Assembly: GCA_964619935.1 (NCBI GenBank) | Contig: CAZUGO010000075.1 | Coordinates: forward strand, 1-26,772 | Source: CAZUGO01 sp964619935 | Lineage (GTDB): Bacteria; Planctomycetota; Phycisphaerae; UBA1845; CAIVHJ01 | Direction of reading: 5' to 3' | DNA: 26,772 nucleotides | Part shown: positions 17,724 through 25,807 of the stretch, one piece after another | Position numbering within the stretch: position 1 is the first letter of the stretch | How the letters are laid out: each line of letters opens with the position of its first letter | Notes under the pieces: model-generated | The model's input: only the letters and a program-made list of their open reading frames with translations | Told to the model about the DNA's origin: nothing | The model's database searches: none | Position numbers and translations under genes: made by a program

Positions 17724-19373
17724 TCAATCCCGCGGCTGGACCTGGCCGATGGCGGCGCCCGCCGTCTCGGCACGATTGACGAATTGATGCAGGGCGGCGA
17801 GCGGTTCGGGGGCCCGCAGCAACTCCCGGATCAGGCCGCCGATCCGATGGTTCTCAAACGGCTGGTCGATGGCCACTCCGCGGGTTTGCCCGGGGGCCTT
17901 GACCAGCAGCGGGACGTGGGCCAGAGCGTCCGGGCGGGTCTCGGATTCCCGCTGCGGATCCACCCGCCAACTGTGATCGGAAGTGACGATCAACAACGCC
18001 TTGTCGAACACGCCGGTTTGCTTCATCTCCTGGATGAGGCGCCCCAGGACCACGTCGGCATACGCCAGGTTGCGCTCGTACGCGGCCTCATCGGCCGAGT
18101 CACGGAAGCGGTCATGACCCAGATAACGACCCTGCTCATCGGTGATGTTCGGCAGGTGCGGCAGGAGGTAGTGCACCAGCACGGCGCTGTTTCGCGGCTG
18201 GGTGCGAATGACCTCGAGGACGTCTTGCTCCATGTTCCGGTAGGTGTCCAGCAGTTGCACATCCTCCACCTGGTGATGCAACTTGCCGTAGGCGAACGCG
18301 GACCACGGATCGGTCCACCACTGCATGGCCTGCAGGGCCTGAACACCGATATTGGCCCAGGGCGTCTCCCCGCGGTAGTAGCCGTAGTAGGGATGCGAGC
18401 GGTAGACGTCGATCTGGTCACCCAGCCAGTTGCGATACGGCAGCGAGTACCCGATGAGAATCCGGCGGTAGCCCTCGGGCAGGGCGGCAAACAGGCTTTG
18501 CAAGCTCTGGCAGTGCACCCGCCGGTCGCCGTGTTCGAAGTACACGGTGCTGCTCCCGGTGTTCTCCTGGTAGCCCACCGGCCAGCCTTTTTCGAACAGC
18601 AGGCCGGCCATCGAATAGACCGTGGAGTGGCCGTTGGGAGCGCGGGCATCGTGAAAGACCGCCGCCTGGTCCGCCAGTGATCGGATGTGCTTCAGATGGG
18701 GTCGCACCTCGCCGCCGTCAAAAGTCCGGGCGTAGGACCACTCGTCAAAAACCATCAGGTAGACGGGCGGCCATTCGGGGCCGGCAGGCGGCGGGCCATG
18801 GGGAATCGGATCCCGACCCGTTGAGTAGGTCGGGCTGCTGAGCATCTGGACGATTACGATGACGACCCCGGGGAACAGAATCTGGCACAGCCTTCGGCAG
18901 GCGCACACCAGCCAGGTGCTGCGACGACCGTACGAGTATCCGACCAGCAACAGCAGCACGAACCACCCGCTACGGACCTCGGCGCCGAACTGGGCAATCT
19001 GATAACCGTGCGCACCTGGCGCTAGGCGCGTGTGATACCACAGGTTGGCGAGTAGCCCCGCGCCCAGCGCCACCACGAAGACGTGGTCCAACAGCCGGCC
19101 GACCCACGGCCGACCGAGGCGCCGAAGAAATTGGGAAAACGCGACCCCCAGCAGCGCCAGCGCCACGATGGTTCCGATGAGGTACCAGAAGTCCTGCGGC
19201 TGCAACTGATGGCGCAGCCGCGTATCGAGCGATAGGAACTTGGCCACGTGCGGGCCCCACCAGGCAAACACCACCACCACGGCGGCCACGATCCGGGCGG
19301 CCACTGTGGCATCGCTGCCCGAGCGTGGCGGAGTCGCCGTGGCAACCACTGGGGTTCTCGCGGGTCCTGGCAT
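17724..19373 (-). CDS. AlkP-superfamily membrane enzyme, phosphotransferase- or sulfatase-like (module B)
   Basis: This is the first gene of the operon, 549 aa. Several N-terminal membrane helices (first near IVAAVVVVFAWWGPHVAKF) precede an AlkP-superfamily domain with VYLMVFDEWSYARTFDGG, the likely nucleophile Thr251 in HSTVYSMAGLLF, and TSDHSWR (D466-H467). It aligns over its length with the protein at 7829-9616. No CxPxR formylglycine motif is present. ATG 19373 is preferred because AGGAAAG lies just upstream; ATG 19388 is a further in-frame option with a poorer site. The small DPATGS gene starts 61 bases after its stop. The 223-bp region upstream is shared with the divergent idi gene; I see no convincing minus-strand promoter in it. 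Confidence 0.87.
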   Translation of the reverse strand: MPGPARTPVVATATPPRSGSDATVAARIVAAVVVVFAWWGPHVAKFLSLDTRLRHQLQPQDFWYLIGTIVALALLGVAFSQFLRRLGRPWVGRLLDHVFVVALGAGLLANLWYHTRLAPGAHGYQIAQFGAEVRSGWFVLLLLVGYSYGRRSTWLVCACRRLCQILFPGVVIVIVQMLSSPTYSTGRDPIPHGPPPAGPEWPPVYLMVFDEWSYARTFDGGEVRPHLKHIRSLADQAAVFHDARAPNGHSTVYSMAGLLFEKGWPVGYQENTGSSTVYFEHGDRRVHCQSLQSLFAALPEGYRRILIGYSLPYRNWLGDQIDVYRSHPYYGYYRGETPWANIGVQALQAMQWWTDPWSAFAYGKLHHQVEDVQLLDTYRNMEQDVLEVIRTQPRNSAVLVHYLLPHLPNITDEQGRYLGHDRFRDSADEAAYERNLAYADVVLGRLIQEMKQTGVFDKALLIVTSDHSWRVDPQRESETRPDALAHVPLLVKAPGQTRGVAIDQPFENHRIGGLIRELLRAPEPLAALHQFVNRAETAGAAIGQVQPRD

Positions 19374-19561
19374 GGGCTTTCCTGACATGAGCGTTGCCGT
19401 CCGCCTCAAGCGTGCGGTGCGGCCTGCACCCGATTCAGCCCTTGTCTCGACCGGATTCGCCGACGGCATTTGCCGAAAGCACTTACCAGACGTTCGGACC
19501 CAGCGGAGCGGTCTGCCAACAGCGGCGCGGACCACGCGGATATGGGACGGGCCGCCATCGC

Positions 19562-19590
19562 TTGATTCGCCGGGCCCTGATCCCTAGCAT
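19562..19590 (+). promoter_or_regulatory. Possible sigma70-type promoter giving a leaderless idi mRNA
   Basis: TTGATT at 19562-19567 and TAGCAT at 19585-19590 are separated by 17 bases. Each hexamer matches consensus at four of six positions. A start about seven bases beyond the -10 would fall on or next to the idi ATG at 19597, which itself lacks a Shine-Dalgarno. High-GC sequence makes weak matches common, so this is tentative. Confidence 0.33.
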
Positions 19591-19596
19591 GGACCA

Positions 19597-20166
19597 ATGC
19601 GTGAAGAGGTGCAGTTGGTCAACGAAGCCGATGAGATCGTCGGCTGGGCCGAGAAGATCGAGGCCCATCGCCACGGGGGTGCCTTGCACCGGGCGTTCTC
19701 GGTATTCATCTTGAATGCCCGCGGCGAGTTACTGCTGCAACGACGGGCCAGGTCCAAGTACCATTTCGGAGGCCTGTGGACCAACGCCGCCTGCGGCCAT
19801 CCGCGCCGTGATGAATCGACGGACCAGGCGGCGGCCCGCAGGCTCCGCGAGGAGGTCGGACTGGTCACCGACCTCAGCCGGCTGTTCGGCTTTGTGTATC
19901 ACGCCACCGACCCGGTCAGCGGGCTGACCGAGCACGAGTACGATCACGTATTCGTGGGCCGGAGTGACGGCCCGGTGACCCCCGATCCGGTCGAGATCGA
20001 TGACCTCGCCTGGATGCCGGTCTCCGACGCGCTGGACGACATCCGGTCCCGTCCGCAGCGCTACACACCCTGGTTCGTGATCGCGCTGCCGCGGGTCTCG
20101 AGACACCTGGGGATCGAACCGCCACCCGCAGCGAATCCGACCGACCACCGCAATGGGCGTCCTTGA
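19597..20166 (+). CDS. idi: Isopentenyl-diphosphate delta-isomerase, type I
   Basis: The 189-aa Nudix-fold enzyme interconverts isopentenyl and dimethylallyl diphosphate in the cytoplasm. Family signatures are clear: QLVNEADEIVG at the N-terminus, HRAFSVFILN, KYHFGGLWTNAACGHP with catalytic Cys66, the Nudix helix RRLREEVGL, and LTEHEYDHVF carrying the metal/catalytic glutamates (E112, E114). The length is normal. It diverges from the surface-decoration operon and converges with the methyltransferase gene, with 45 bp between stops. Isoprenoid carrier lipid supply could link it loosely to glycan assembly, but it may be unrelated. The start has no good ribosome binding site. Confidence 0.94.
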   Translation: MREEVQLVNEADEIVGWAEKIEAHRHGGALHRAFSVFILNARGELLLQRRARSKYHFGGLWTNAACGHPRRDESTDQAAARRLREEVGLVTDLSRLFGFVYHATDPVSGLTEHEYDHVFVGRSDGPVTPDPVEIDDLAWMPVSDALDDIRSRPQRYTPWFVIALPRVSRHLGIEPPPAANPTDHRNGRP

Positions 20167-20211
20167 TTCGATTCGGGTGCGACGGGGTTGCGTCAAGAGC
20201 CGCTTTGTTGA

Positions 20212-21033
20212 TCAGCCTCTGGCGATCGGTCGCTCGCGACGCTCCAGCACCACCAGGCAGCGAAATGCCAACCACCGACCGAGCAGCGGTTCCAGCGCCC
20301 GCTCGACGTTCACAGCGGCCTGGGCGATCGCAGCGGGCAGCAGCGTCGGCCCGCTGAAGCCACCGGACAGCGGGTAGCTGAGCAACGACAGCCGCCGTCG
20401 CGTCACCAGGGTGAGCGTCGGCCAGCGAGCACCCAGCCGGCCGGCCGACTTGAAAAACACTTCGCGGGCGATCCCCTGGTTGCCGTCCATCGGCGCCGCC
20501 CCGACGGCGGCATGATCGGCCAGCGGATCCGAGGTCACCCGGATCGGCTCGCGATGAAACAGCCCGTAGATCACCCGGCTCAAAGGTGAGATGTACGGAT
20601 CCACAATGACGACTCGGCCGCGCGGCTCGAGGACTCGAGCGGCCTCGCTCAGAAACGACGGGATATCGCACAGGTGGTGCAACACATCGAACAGCACCAG
20701 GTTCCGAACGCTGCCCTCCTCGAACGGCATGTCCGCCGCATCGATTACCGCGTCGGCCCAGGGGCTCGGCAACACGTCGGTGGTGATGATCCGCGGACAG
20801 ATCTCCTTGAAGTACCCGCCGCCGCTGCCCAACTCGATCGACTTGCCGATGCCACCCGTCGCATCCCGGGCCATCTCGGCCAGCATGCGTCGGAAGCAGT
20901 CGTGATAAATCGCCCGCAACGCCGGCCGCCGCATCCATTGGGCGCGCTGGTCTCCGACCTGCCGCAGGAAATCACAGCCCAGCGACCCGGCGTCGCCCGA
21001 CGGTGGGACCCCGTTCTTCACTGCCGCCTTCAA
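20212..21033 (-). CDS. SAM-dependent methyltransferase, probable UUG start
   Basis: The 273-aa product has class I motif I SIELGSGGGYF (about residues 65-75), ITTDVLPSP at strand 2, and VLFDVLHHLCD and LEPRGRVVIVDPY later, typical of UbiE/Methyltransf_11-like enzymes acting on small molecules or lipids. The frame stays open far upstream, across the tRNA on the other strand, so the start must be internal. TTG at 21031-21033 has GGAGG six bases upstream and gives a normal length; the first internal ATG would remove about 33 residues, including the conserved-looking lead before RRPALRAIYHDCF. Its substrate is not evident. It is transcribed away from the tRNA. Confidence 0.85.
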   Translation of the reverse strand: MKAAVKNGVPPSGDAGSLGCDFLRQVGDQRAQWMRRPALRAIYHDCFRRMLAEMARDATGGIGKSIELGSGGGYFKEICPRIITTDVLPSPWADAVIDAADMPFEEGSVRNLVLFDVLHHLCDIPSFLSEAARVLEPRGRVVIVDPYISPLSRVIYGLFHREPIRVTSDPLADHAAVGAAPMDGNQGIAREVFFKSAGRLGARWPTLTLVTRRRLSLLSYPLSGGFSGPTLLPAAIAQAAVNVERALEPLLGRWLAFRCLVVLERRERPIARG

Positions 21034-21117
21034 GCCGCACCTCCCCGGTCGTACCCAGACTAAGCCAAAGTCCGTCTCGATTATCGACGGGTTGCCGGCG
21101 CTCGTTGAGTCCGGCGG

Positions 21118-21143
21118 CCCCCCCCCAAAAAACCCCCCCGGGG
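21118..21143. repeat. Stacked homopolymer tracts (C9-A6-C7-G4)
   Basis: Nine C (21118-21126), six A (21127-21132), seven C (21133-21139) and four G run without interruption. They lie about 85 bp upstream of the minus-strand methyltransferase start and about 100 bp before the tRNA. Such runs slip during replication and sequencing, so length variation here could affect promoter spacing; they lie in no gene. Confidence 0.9.
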
Positions 21144-21213
21144 CCCTCCGGTCCGGCGGTCGCCTCAACCGCCAATTGCAACCAGGACCCTCGCATTCGG
21201 GGCCCCTCGCGGA

Positions 21214-21219
21214 TATATT
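21214..21219 (+). promoter_or_regulatory. Candidate -10 box of the tRNA-Leu gene
   Basis: TATATT lies 26 bases before the first tRNA base in otherwise GC-rich sequence, placing a start about 20 bases ahead of the mature 5' end. No good -35 hexamer is found at the usual distance. Confidence 0.4.
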
Positions 21220-21245
21220 GAGCCACGCGCTCTGCTCACGGGCAT

Positions 21246-21329
21246 GCCGGAGTGGCGGAATTGGCAGACGCGCGGGATTCAAAATCCCGTTCTGGCAACA
21301 GAGTGAGGGTTCGAGTCCCTCCTCCGGCA
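21246..21329 (+). tRNA. tRNA-Leu(CAA)
   Basis: The 84-base gene folds as a class II tRNA. The acceptor stem GCCGGAG (21246-21252) pairs with CTCCGGC before discriminator A (21329). The anticodon stem CGGGA/TCCCG encloses loop TTCAAAA with anticodon CAA, reading UUG. A long variable arm (TTCTGGCAACAGAG region), as expected for leucine, precedes the T arm GAGGG-TTCGAGT-CCCTC. No CCA is encoded; AATGG follows. No integrase or duplicated tRNA 3' end is seen nearby, so there is no sign of an integrated element at this site. Confidence 0.97.
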
Positions 21330-21774
21330 ATGGCTGAGTGGATCGGCGGCGGATTATGTTTCGGTCAATACCCCCCGCGCGGAGCATCCTGCCCCAACGG
21401 GCGGAGGCACCCTCCCGCGGAAAACCAGGATCCCAGAGCATTGCTACGGCTTCTGGTTCGGTCACCGAGGGGCAAGGCCGGGACCACAATCTGGAACCAC
21501 ATGGGCAAGTCCCGGGTAGCCGGCGCGGCAGACGCCTGGGACGCAGATCTATGGTCCCATAACCTAAATGGCAGCATCCCGTGCTATCAACAGGTCCCGA
21601 TAAAACTGCATGGCGTTCTTGGGAATCGAGGCGATGGGCGTCGCTTTGGAATTGAAATTGCTATACCTTCTCCGCGTGGAGGGCTCTGCGCAGCGCCCAC
21701 AGGGTCTTGCCTTATTGGCACACCCTGCCCATTTTCTCAAAGGAGTCAGAATCGACGTAAACCCCCAAAAGAGC
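21330..21774. other. Intergenic region between tRNA-Leu and the OmcB-like operon
   Basis: I can support no gene here. Frames that stay open cross the tRNA or lack start signals and codon bias. Base composition becomes less GC-rich toward the right end, leading into the promoter at 21775. A short palindrome (CTGCGCAG) is present near 21690, but no terminator with a T tract is obvious after the tRNA. Confidence 0.6.
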
Positions 21775-21803
21775 TTGACCGAGAAAAAAGTTTGATCTAT
21801 TAT
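21775..21803 (+). promoter_or_regulatory. Strong sigma70-like promoter of the OmcB-like operon
   Basis: TTGACC (21775-21780), a 17-base A/T-rich spacer and TATTAT (21798-21803) make the best promoter match in the window, five of six at each box. Transcription would begin near 21810 and leave a leader of about 90 bases. The leader contains a small hairpin, CAGGG-AATCAT-CCCTG (about 21858-21873), and ends in GGAGGA before ATG 21901. Confidence 0.8.
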
Positions 21804-21900
21804 GCCTTCCCCCATTCCCATGGTAGGGAGGGATTTCTGTTTCGAGGGTGCCATTTCACAGGGAATCATCCCTGACGTGGTTCGCTGGAGGATTAGTCAA

Positions 21901-24183
21901 ATGAGATTCGCACGTACAATGTTCCGGTTCGAAATGATCCTGATTAGTGCCTTTGCGTTCATGGTCGGCTGCAGAGGACACATGCCGCACTCGCTGACCT
22001 GGCCCGCAGGCGGCGACACCATCCCGACCCATCCCAAGCCTCCGGAAGGCGGCTACTACTCGAACTGGGATCCCTATGCCGTTGAACTGACGGTGGAGCC
22101 GGTCGAGGATGTCAATCCGGTGCGCACCCAGCACGTGGTCATCGCCACGGTGCTGGACAAGAAGGGCAGGCCGCTGCCGAATCGCCGGGTGGAGTGGATC
22201 GTTGCCGATGGCAGCGTTGGCGACATCATCGAAGTCGATGAGAGTGGCTGGCGGGCCAGCCGCGGCTACAAGATGGGCAACAACTATGCGGTCTCACACA
22301 CGAATAACTTCGGCCACGTGTTGACCCGCGGCAACGACGATCCGTCGGATGACATCGTGCTGAAGAAGGGTCAGACCTGGTGTGTGATCACTTCGGCGGT
22401 GGAAGGCGACACTCATCTGATCGCCTACGCCCCGGGAATCTACGACTGGGACAAGCACAAGGCGTTTGCCACCAAACATTGGTATGACGTCCACTGGGAA
22501 TTCCCGCCACCGGCGACCAATCCGGTCGGTGAGCCCCACCAGTTGGTCACCGTCGTGACCAAGCATTCGGACGGCACCCCGCTGCCCGGTTACCTGGTCA
22601 CCTATCGCCTGGCCGGCGGTCCCTCGGGATCGTTTGAGGGCGGCGGCGCCACCCGCACCGTGGAAACCAACGGCAACGGGGAAGCCATCACTGTGCTGAG
22701 CCAGGCAACCCCGGCCGAAGGCACCAACCAGATCGAGATCGACGTGATGCGTCCGGCCAACGCTTCCTGCTGCGAGCCGGCCGTTCACATTGCCACCGGT
22801 TCGACGGTCAAGAACTGGATCGGCCCCGAGATTGCGATTGAGAAGACCTGCGTGCCCGAAGCCATGGTCGGCGACGAGTTCACCTACGACATTGTCGTGA
22901 GCAACCCGTCGGACGTCGCCGCCAAGGGCATGATGGTCAGCGACAGCATTCCCAGCGGTATCGAGTATGTCTCCAGCAGCCCGTCGGCTCAAGGCGGCGG
23001 CGGTTCGTTAAGCTGGTCGCTGGGCGATGTCGAGCCGCGCGGTCAGAAGCAGATCAGCGTCCGGGTGCGTGCCACGCGCGACGGGACCTTCGAGAATTGT
23101 GCCGACGTCCGCTCGTCGGTGTACGCCAACCTCGCCGCCAATGATTGCTGTACCACCCGCGTGGTCTCGCCGGCTTTGGCGCTGGAGAAGACCTGTACGC
23201 CGCGCGTGACCGTCTGCGACCCGATCCAGTACACCGTGGTGGTGCGTAACACCGGCCAGGGCCCGGCTCAAGACGTGCAGATCAATGACAGTCTGCCCGC
23301 CGGCCTGACCACAACCGACGGCCAGACTTCGGTGACGGCAAACATTGGAACCCTGGCTGCAGGCGAAGCCCGTCAGGTGACCTTCTCGGCCAAGGCCAGC
23401 CGTTCGGGCAACTACACCAACACCGCATCCGCCAGCGGAGCCGGTGGGCTGAGCGCCCAGGACTCCTGCTCGACGGTCGTCACCCAACCCGTACTCGAAG
23501 TGGACAAGACCGCTCCGGCCACCCGCTTCCTGGGCCGCAACGTCGAGTACAGCATCACGGTCCGGAACACCGGCGACTCGCCGGCAAACAACACCATGCT
23601 GACCGATACGCTGGCCGCCGGCACTTCCTTTGTGTCGGCCAGCGACGGCGGTCAGCTGCAAGGCGGTAGCGTGGGCTGGAGCCTTGGCACCATCGACGCC
23701 GGTCAATCGCGCACGGTCACCTTGACCGTTCTGGCGAACCAAGCCGGTATGGCCCGCAACACCGCGACCGCCACGGCGATCTGTGCTGAAGACTCGGATT
23801 CCGCAGAGACCTCCCTCCAGGGCATCCCGGCGATCCTGCTTGAGGTCGTCGACATCGAGGATCCGATCGAGGTCGGAACCAACGTGACCTACGTGATCAC
23901 CGTGACCAACCAGGGCTCGTCCGACGGCACCAACATCACGATCGAGGCCGTCATTCCGCCGAACGCATCGTTCGTGTCGGCAACCGGCGCCACGAATGCA
24001 AGCAACGCCGGGCAGAACGTCACGTTCGTACCACTGCCTAGCCTGGCGCCCAAGGCCAAGGCCGTGTTCCGCGTGACGATGCGTGGGAACGCCCCGGCGG
24101 ACTCGCGGTTCAAGGTCGTGATGCGCAGCGATCAGACCACCAGCTCGGTGGAGGAGACCGAAGCGACGAACATTTACGAGTAG
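21901..24183 (+). CDS. OmcB-like DUF11-repeat envelope lipoprotein
   Basis: The 760-aa product begins with a lipoprotein signal (ILISAFAFMVGC, Cys24 as lipid-attachment residue). Two Ig-like, Big-1-style segments follow (about residues 78-130 and 210-285; for example VLDKKGRPLPNRRVEW). Then come four DUF11 repeats starting near 312, 424, 530 and 642, three of which open with the pattern (I/L)(A/E)(I/L/V)(E/D)KT. Cysteine pairs (ASCCEP, NDCCTT) and KTC motifs recall the disulfide-rich chlamydial OmcB, and the end (VEETEATNIYE) resembles my memory of OmcB's DTENTHIY end. GGAGGA lies ten bases before the ATG; an upstream in-frame start would spoil the signal. A structural cell-envelope role is inferred. 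It is driven by the strong promoter at 21775. Confidence 0.88.
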   Translation: MRFARTMFRFEMILISAFAFMVGCRGHMPHSLTWPAGGDTIPTHPKPPEGGYYSNWDPYAVELTVEPVEDVNPVRTQHVVIATVLDKKGRPLPNRRVEWIVADGSVGDIIEVDESGWRASRGYKMGNNYAVSHTNNFGHVLTRGNDDPSDDIVLKKGQTWCVITSAVEGDTHLIAYAPGIYDWDKHKAFATKHWYDVHWEFPPPATNPVGEPHQLVTVVTKHSDGTPLPGYLVTYRLAGGPSGSFEGGGATRTVETNGNGEAITVLSQATPAEGTNQIEIDVMRPANASCCEPAVHIATGSTVKNWIGPEIAIEKTCVPEAMVGDEFTYDIVVSNPSDVAAKGMMVSDSIPSGIEYVSSSPSAQGGGGSLSWSLGDVEPRGQKQISVRVRATRDGTFENCADVRSSVYANLAANDCCTTRVVSPALALEKTCTPRVTVCDPIQYTVVVRNTGQGPAQDVQINDSLPAGLTTTDGQTSVTANIGTLAAGEARQVTFSAKASRSGNYTNTASASGAGGLSAQDSCSTVVTQPVLEVDKTAPATRFLGRNVEYSITVRNTGDSPANNTMLTDTLAAGTSFVSASDGGQLQGGSVGWSLGTIDAGQSRTVTLTVLANQAGMARNTATATAICAEDSDSAETSLQGIPAILLEVVDIEDPIEVGTNVTYVITVTNQGSSDGTNITIEAVIPPNASFVSATGATNASNAGQNVTFVPLPSLAPKAKAVFRVTMRGNAPADSRFKVVMRSDQTTSSVEETEATNIYE

Positions 24184-24223
24184 TCGCTCAGCGGCTCCCA
24201 GCGTTTTGACACTTTGGCGATGC

Positions 24224-24243
24224 GGGTCAGGTTTACCTGGCCC
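24224..24243 (+). terminator. Hairpin between the two OmcB-like genes
   Basis: GGGTCAGG and CCTGGCCC pair across a TTTA loop (8 bp, one G-T wobble; TTTA flanked by a further possible T-A pair). There is no T tract directly after it. It may act as a partial terminator or as a 3' stabiliser that sets different levels of the large lipoprotein and the small downstream proteins. Confidence 0.45.
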
Positions 24244-24271
24244 GCCTCGCCTGTTTATAGGGGGCTCCATC

Positions 24272-24808
24272 ATGCCAGGCCTCGGTTTTCGATCGGCCGG
24301 ATGGGCGGTCTGTGCGGCAGTCGCGATGTCCTGGGCCAGCCAGCAGACGACCGCCCAGTCCGCGTCATCCACCGTGGTTCGGACCCAGCAGGCCTTCCCC
24401 ACCGGCGAGTGCGGGCAGGCGGAGACATCAGTGGCCTTGGAGGTCCGCGGAATCCCCGACATCCTGCTGGAAGTTGTCGATCAGCTCGACCCCGTGGAAG
24501 TCGGCGGGACCACCACCTATGTCATCGAAGTCACCAACCAGGGCTCTGCCGACGGCACCAATATCGCCATCACCTGCACCCTACCGCCGGAACTGCAGTA
24601 CGTCTCGGCCAACGGCCCCAGCCCGCTGACTGCTCAAGGCCGAACCGTTCGCTTCACGCCACTGGCGGTTCTGGCCCCCAGAGCCAAGACCGCCTACCAG
24701 GTAGTGGTCATGAGACTCGCGGTGGGTGATGTCCGATTCAAGGTCAGCATGAACTCCGATCAGATCGACCAGGTGGTTGAGGAAACCGAGAGCACCCACG
24801 TATACTGA
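24272..24808 (+). CDS. Stand-alone OmcB C-terminal-type DUF11 protein
   Basis: The 178-aa product has an export signal (SAGWAVCAAVAMSWASQQTTAQ, likely cut after an Ala-x-Ala-like site) and a single DUF11 domain. It is homologous to the last domain of the preceding gene: GIPDILLEVVDQLDPVEVGG against GIPAILLEVVDIEDPIEVGT, then VTNQGSADGTNI against VTNQGSSDGTNI, and ends EETESTHVY against EETEATNIYE. The ending also matches the chlamydial OmcB C-terminus as I recall it (TENTHIY). AGGGGG lies eight bases before ATG 24272; an earlier in-frame start gives no better signal peptide. It looks like a domain duplication that became a separate exported subunit. Confidence 0.85.
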   Translation: MPGLGFRSAGWAVCAAVAMSWASQQTTAQSASSTVVRTQQAFPTGECGQAETSVALEVRGIPDILLEVVDQLDPVEVGGTTTYVIEVTNQGSADGTNIAITCTLPPELQYVSANGPSPLTAQGRTVRFTPLAVLAPRAKTAYQVVVMRLAVGDVRFKVSMNSDQIDQVVEETESTHVY

Positions 24809-24853
24809 TTGGTGAAGTCCCCTTTGGCAGGCGATGGCGCCGGCGGAGTAACC

Positions 24854-25792
24854 ATGAACGCAGGAACATCATTCCGACTGGGCGTGTTGCTGATCTTGGG
24901 ATGGGGTGGCGTCGCGGCGGTGACCCTGTGGGCCGGCGAGCCGGTGGACGATGAGTACGCCCTCGAGCAACATGAGATCCCATCCCGAGAACTACTGGAA
25001 TCGTTTGACAAGGCCACACTGACCAGCCTGTGCCTGAACCTGTACAACCGCATTGCCCTTCTGGAACGGGAACTCCAGAAGAAGCTGGACGCACTCACGG
25101 CGCTGACCGGCGATTCGGAACCCCCGGCCGCTGTCCCGTCCCGCCCCGCTCAATCTCAGCCGCCAACGCCGCCGCAGCAGCAGCCGTTGACCCGCTCCGA
25201 AGTGTCCGACGATCCGCCGCCGCTGACCCGCCAGCAGGCGCGGACCCGAGTGGAGGCACCCCCCGAACCGATGGCCGCCGATCCCGCCCCAAGCGGCGAT
25301 TCGCGAACGCTGCCGCCGGGAACCGACGGGCCGATGTTCACCTCGATCACCGAGATCATTGGCGAACTGCCCAAGGACATGCTGCCAGCGAAATCGGCGC
25401 GGGTCTGGAGCGAAGTCCAATCGGAGCTGGCCACCGCCTGGCTGAACCGCAACCTGCGCGGACGGCAGGTCGAGCTGCGGGCCAACCTGGACATCACCCA
25501 ACCCATGGACGACGCCCGGCTGGCCACCTTTCGCGCGGATCGCGTCGAGTTCGATTGGTTGTTGGTCCGGGAAACCAAGATCACCGGGTCGTTCGACCCG
25601 GATCAGGCAAACGAACTTCGCCAGCTCCAATCGTTCACCCCCTGCCTGGTGCGCGGCACGATCGAGCGGATGATCATTCGCGGATCCCCCGGGATGCCCC
25701 CGCTGACCGGGCAGATTCCAACCTTCTTCAACGTGCAACTGAGCAAGGCGGAATACGAGCCCTACCAGCGGCGCTCGGCGATTCCCCGCTGA
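24854..25792 (+). CDS. Exported proline-rich protein of unknown function
   Basis: The 312-aa product follows the DUF11 gene by 45 bases with GGAG five bases before ATG 24854. It has an N-terminal hydrophobic segment (LGVLLILGWGGVAAVTLW) as signal or anchor, a helical stretch likely to form a coiled coil (LYNRIALLERELQKKLDALT), a proline/glutamine-rich linker (about residues 95-155) and a compact C-terminal domain of about 150 residues ending QLSKAEYEPYQRR. I recognise no family. Coiled coil plus linker plus folded end suggests a periplasmic spacer or partner of the two OmcB-like proteins with which it is co-transcribed; that is inference. Confidence 0.8.
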   Translation: MNAGTSFRLGVLLILGWGGVAAVTLWAGEPVDDEYALEQHEIPSRELLESFDKATLTSLCLNLYNRIALLERELQKKLDALTALTGDSEPPAAVPSRPAQSQPPTPPQQQPLTRSEVSDDPPPLTRQQARTRVEAPPEPMAADPAPSGDSRTLPPGTDGPMFTSITEIIGELPKDMLPAKSARVWSEVQSELATAWLNRNLRGRQVELRANLDITQPMDDARLATFRADRVEFDWLLVRETKITGSFDPDQANELRQLQSFTPCLVRGTIERMIIRGSPGMPPLTGQIPTFFNVQLSKAEYEPYQRRSAIPR

Positions 25793-25807
25793 ACGATTGC
25801 TGCCCGA

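Noticed and set aside
6132..19373. Phosphonate biosynthesis cluster
   Set aside because: No PEP mutase or phosphonopyruvate decarboxylase signature is present; the PEP-synthase-like gene has dikinase-type domains instead.
21246..21329. tRNA-Leu as an integration site for a mobile element
   Set aside because: No integrase gene and no repeat of the tRNA 3' end is visible in the window.
21252..21875. Plus-strand open frame starting inside the tRNA gene
   Set aside because: It begins within tRNA-Leu and runs through the promoter of the next operon; no ribosome binding site or recognised domain.
24206..24234. Second promoter (TTGACA at 24206) before the stand-alone DUF11 gene
   Set aside because: No acceptable -10 box lies 16-18 bases downstream; the region is instead taken up by a hairpin.
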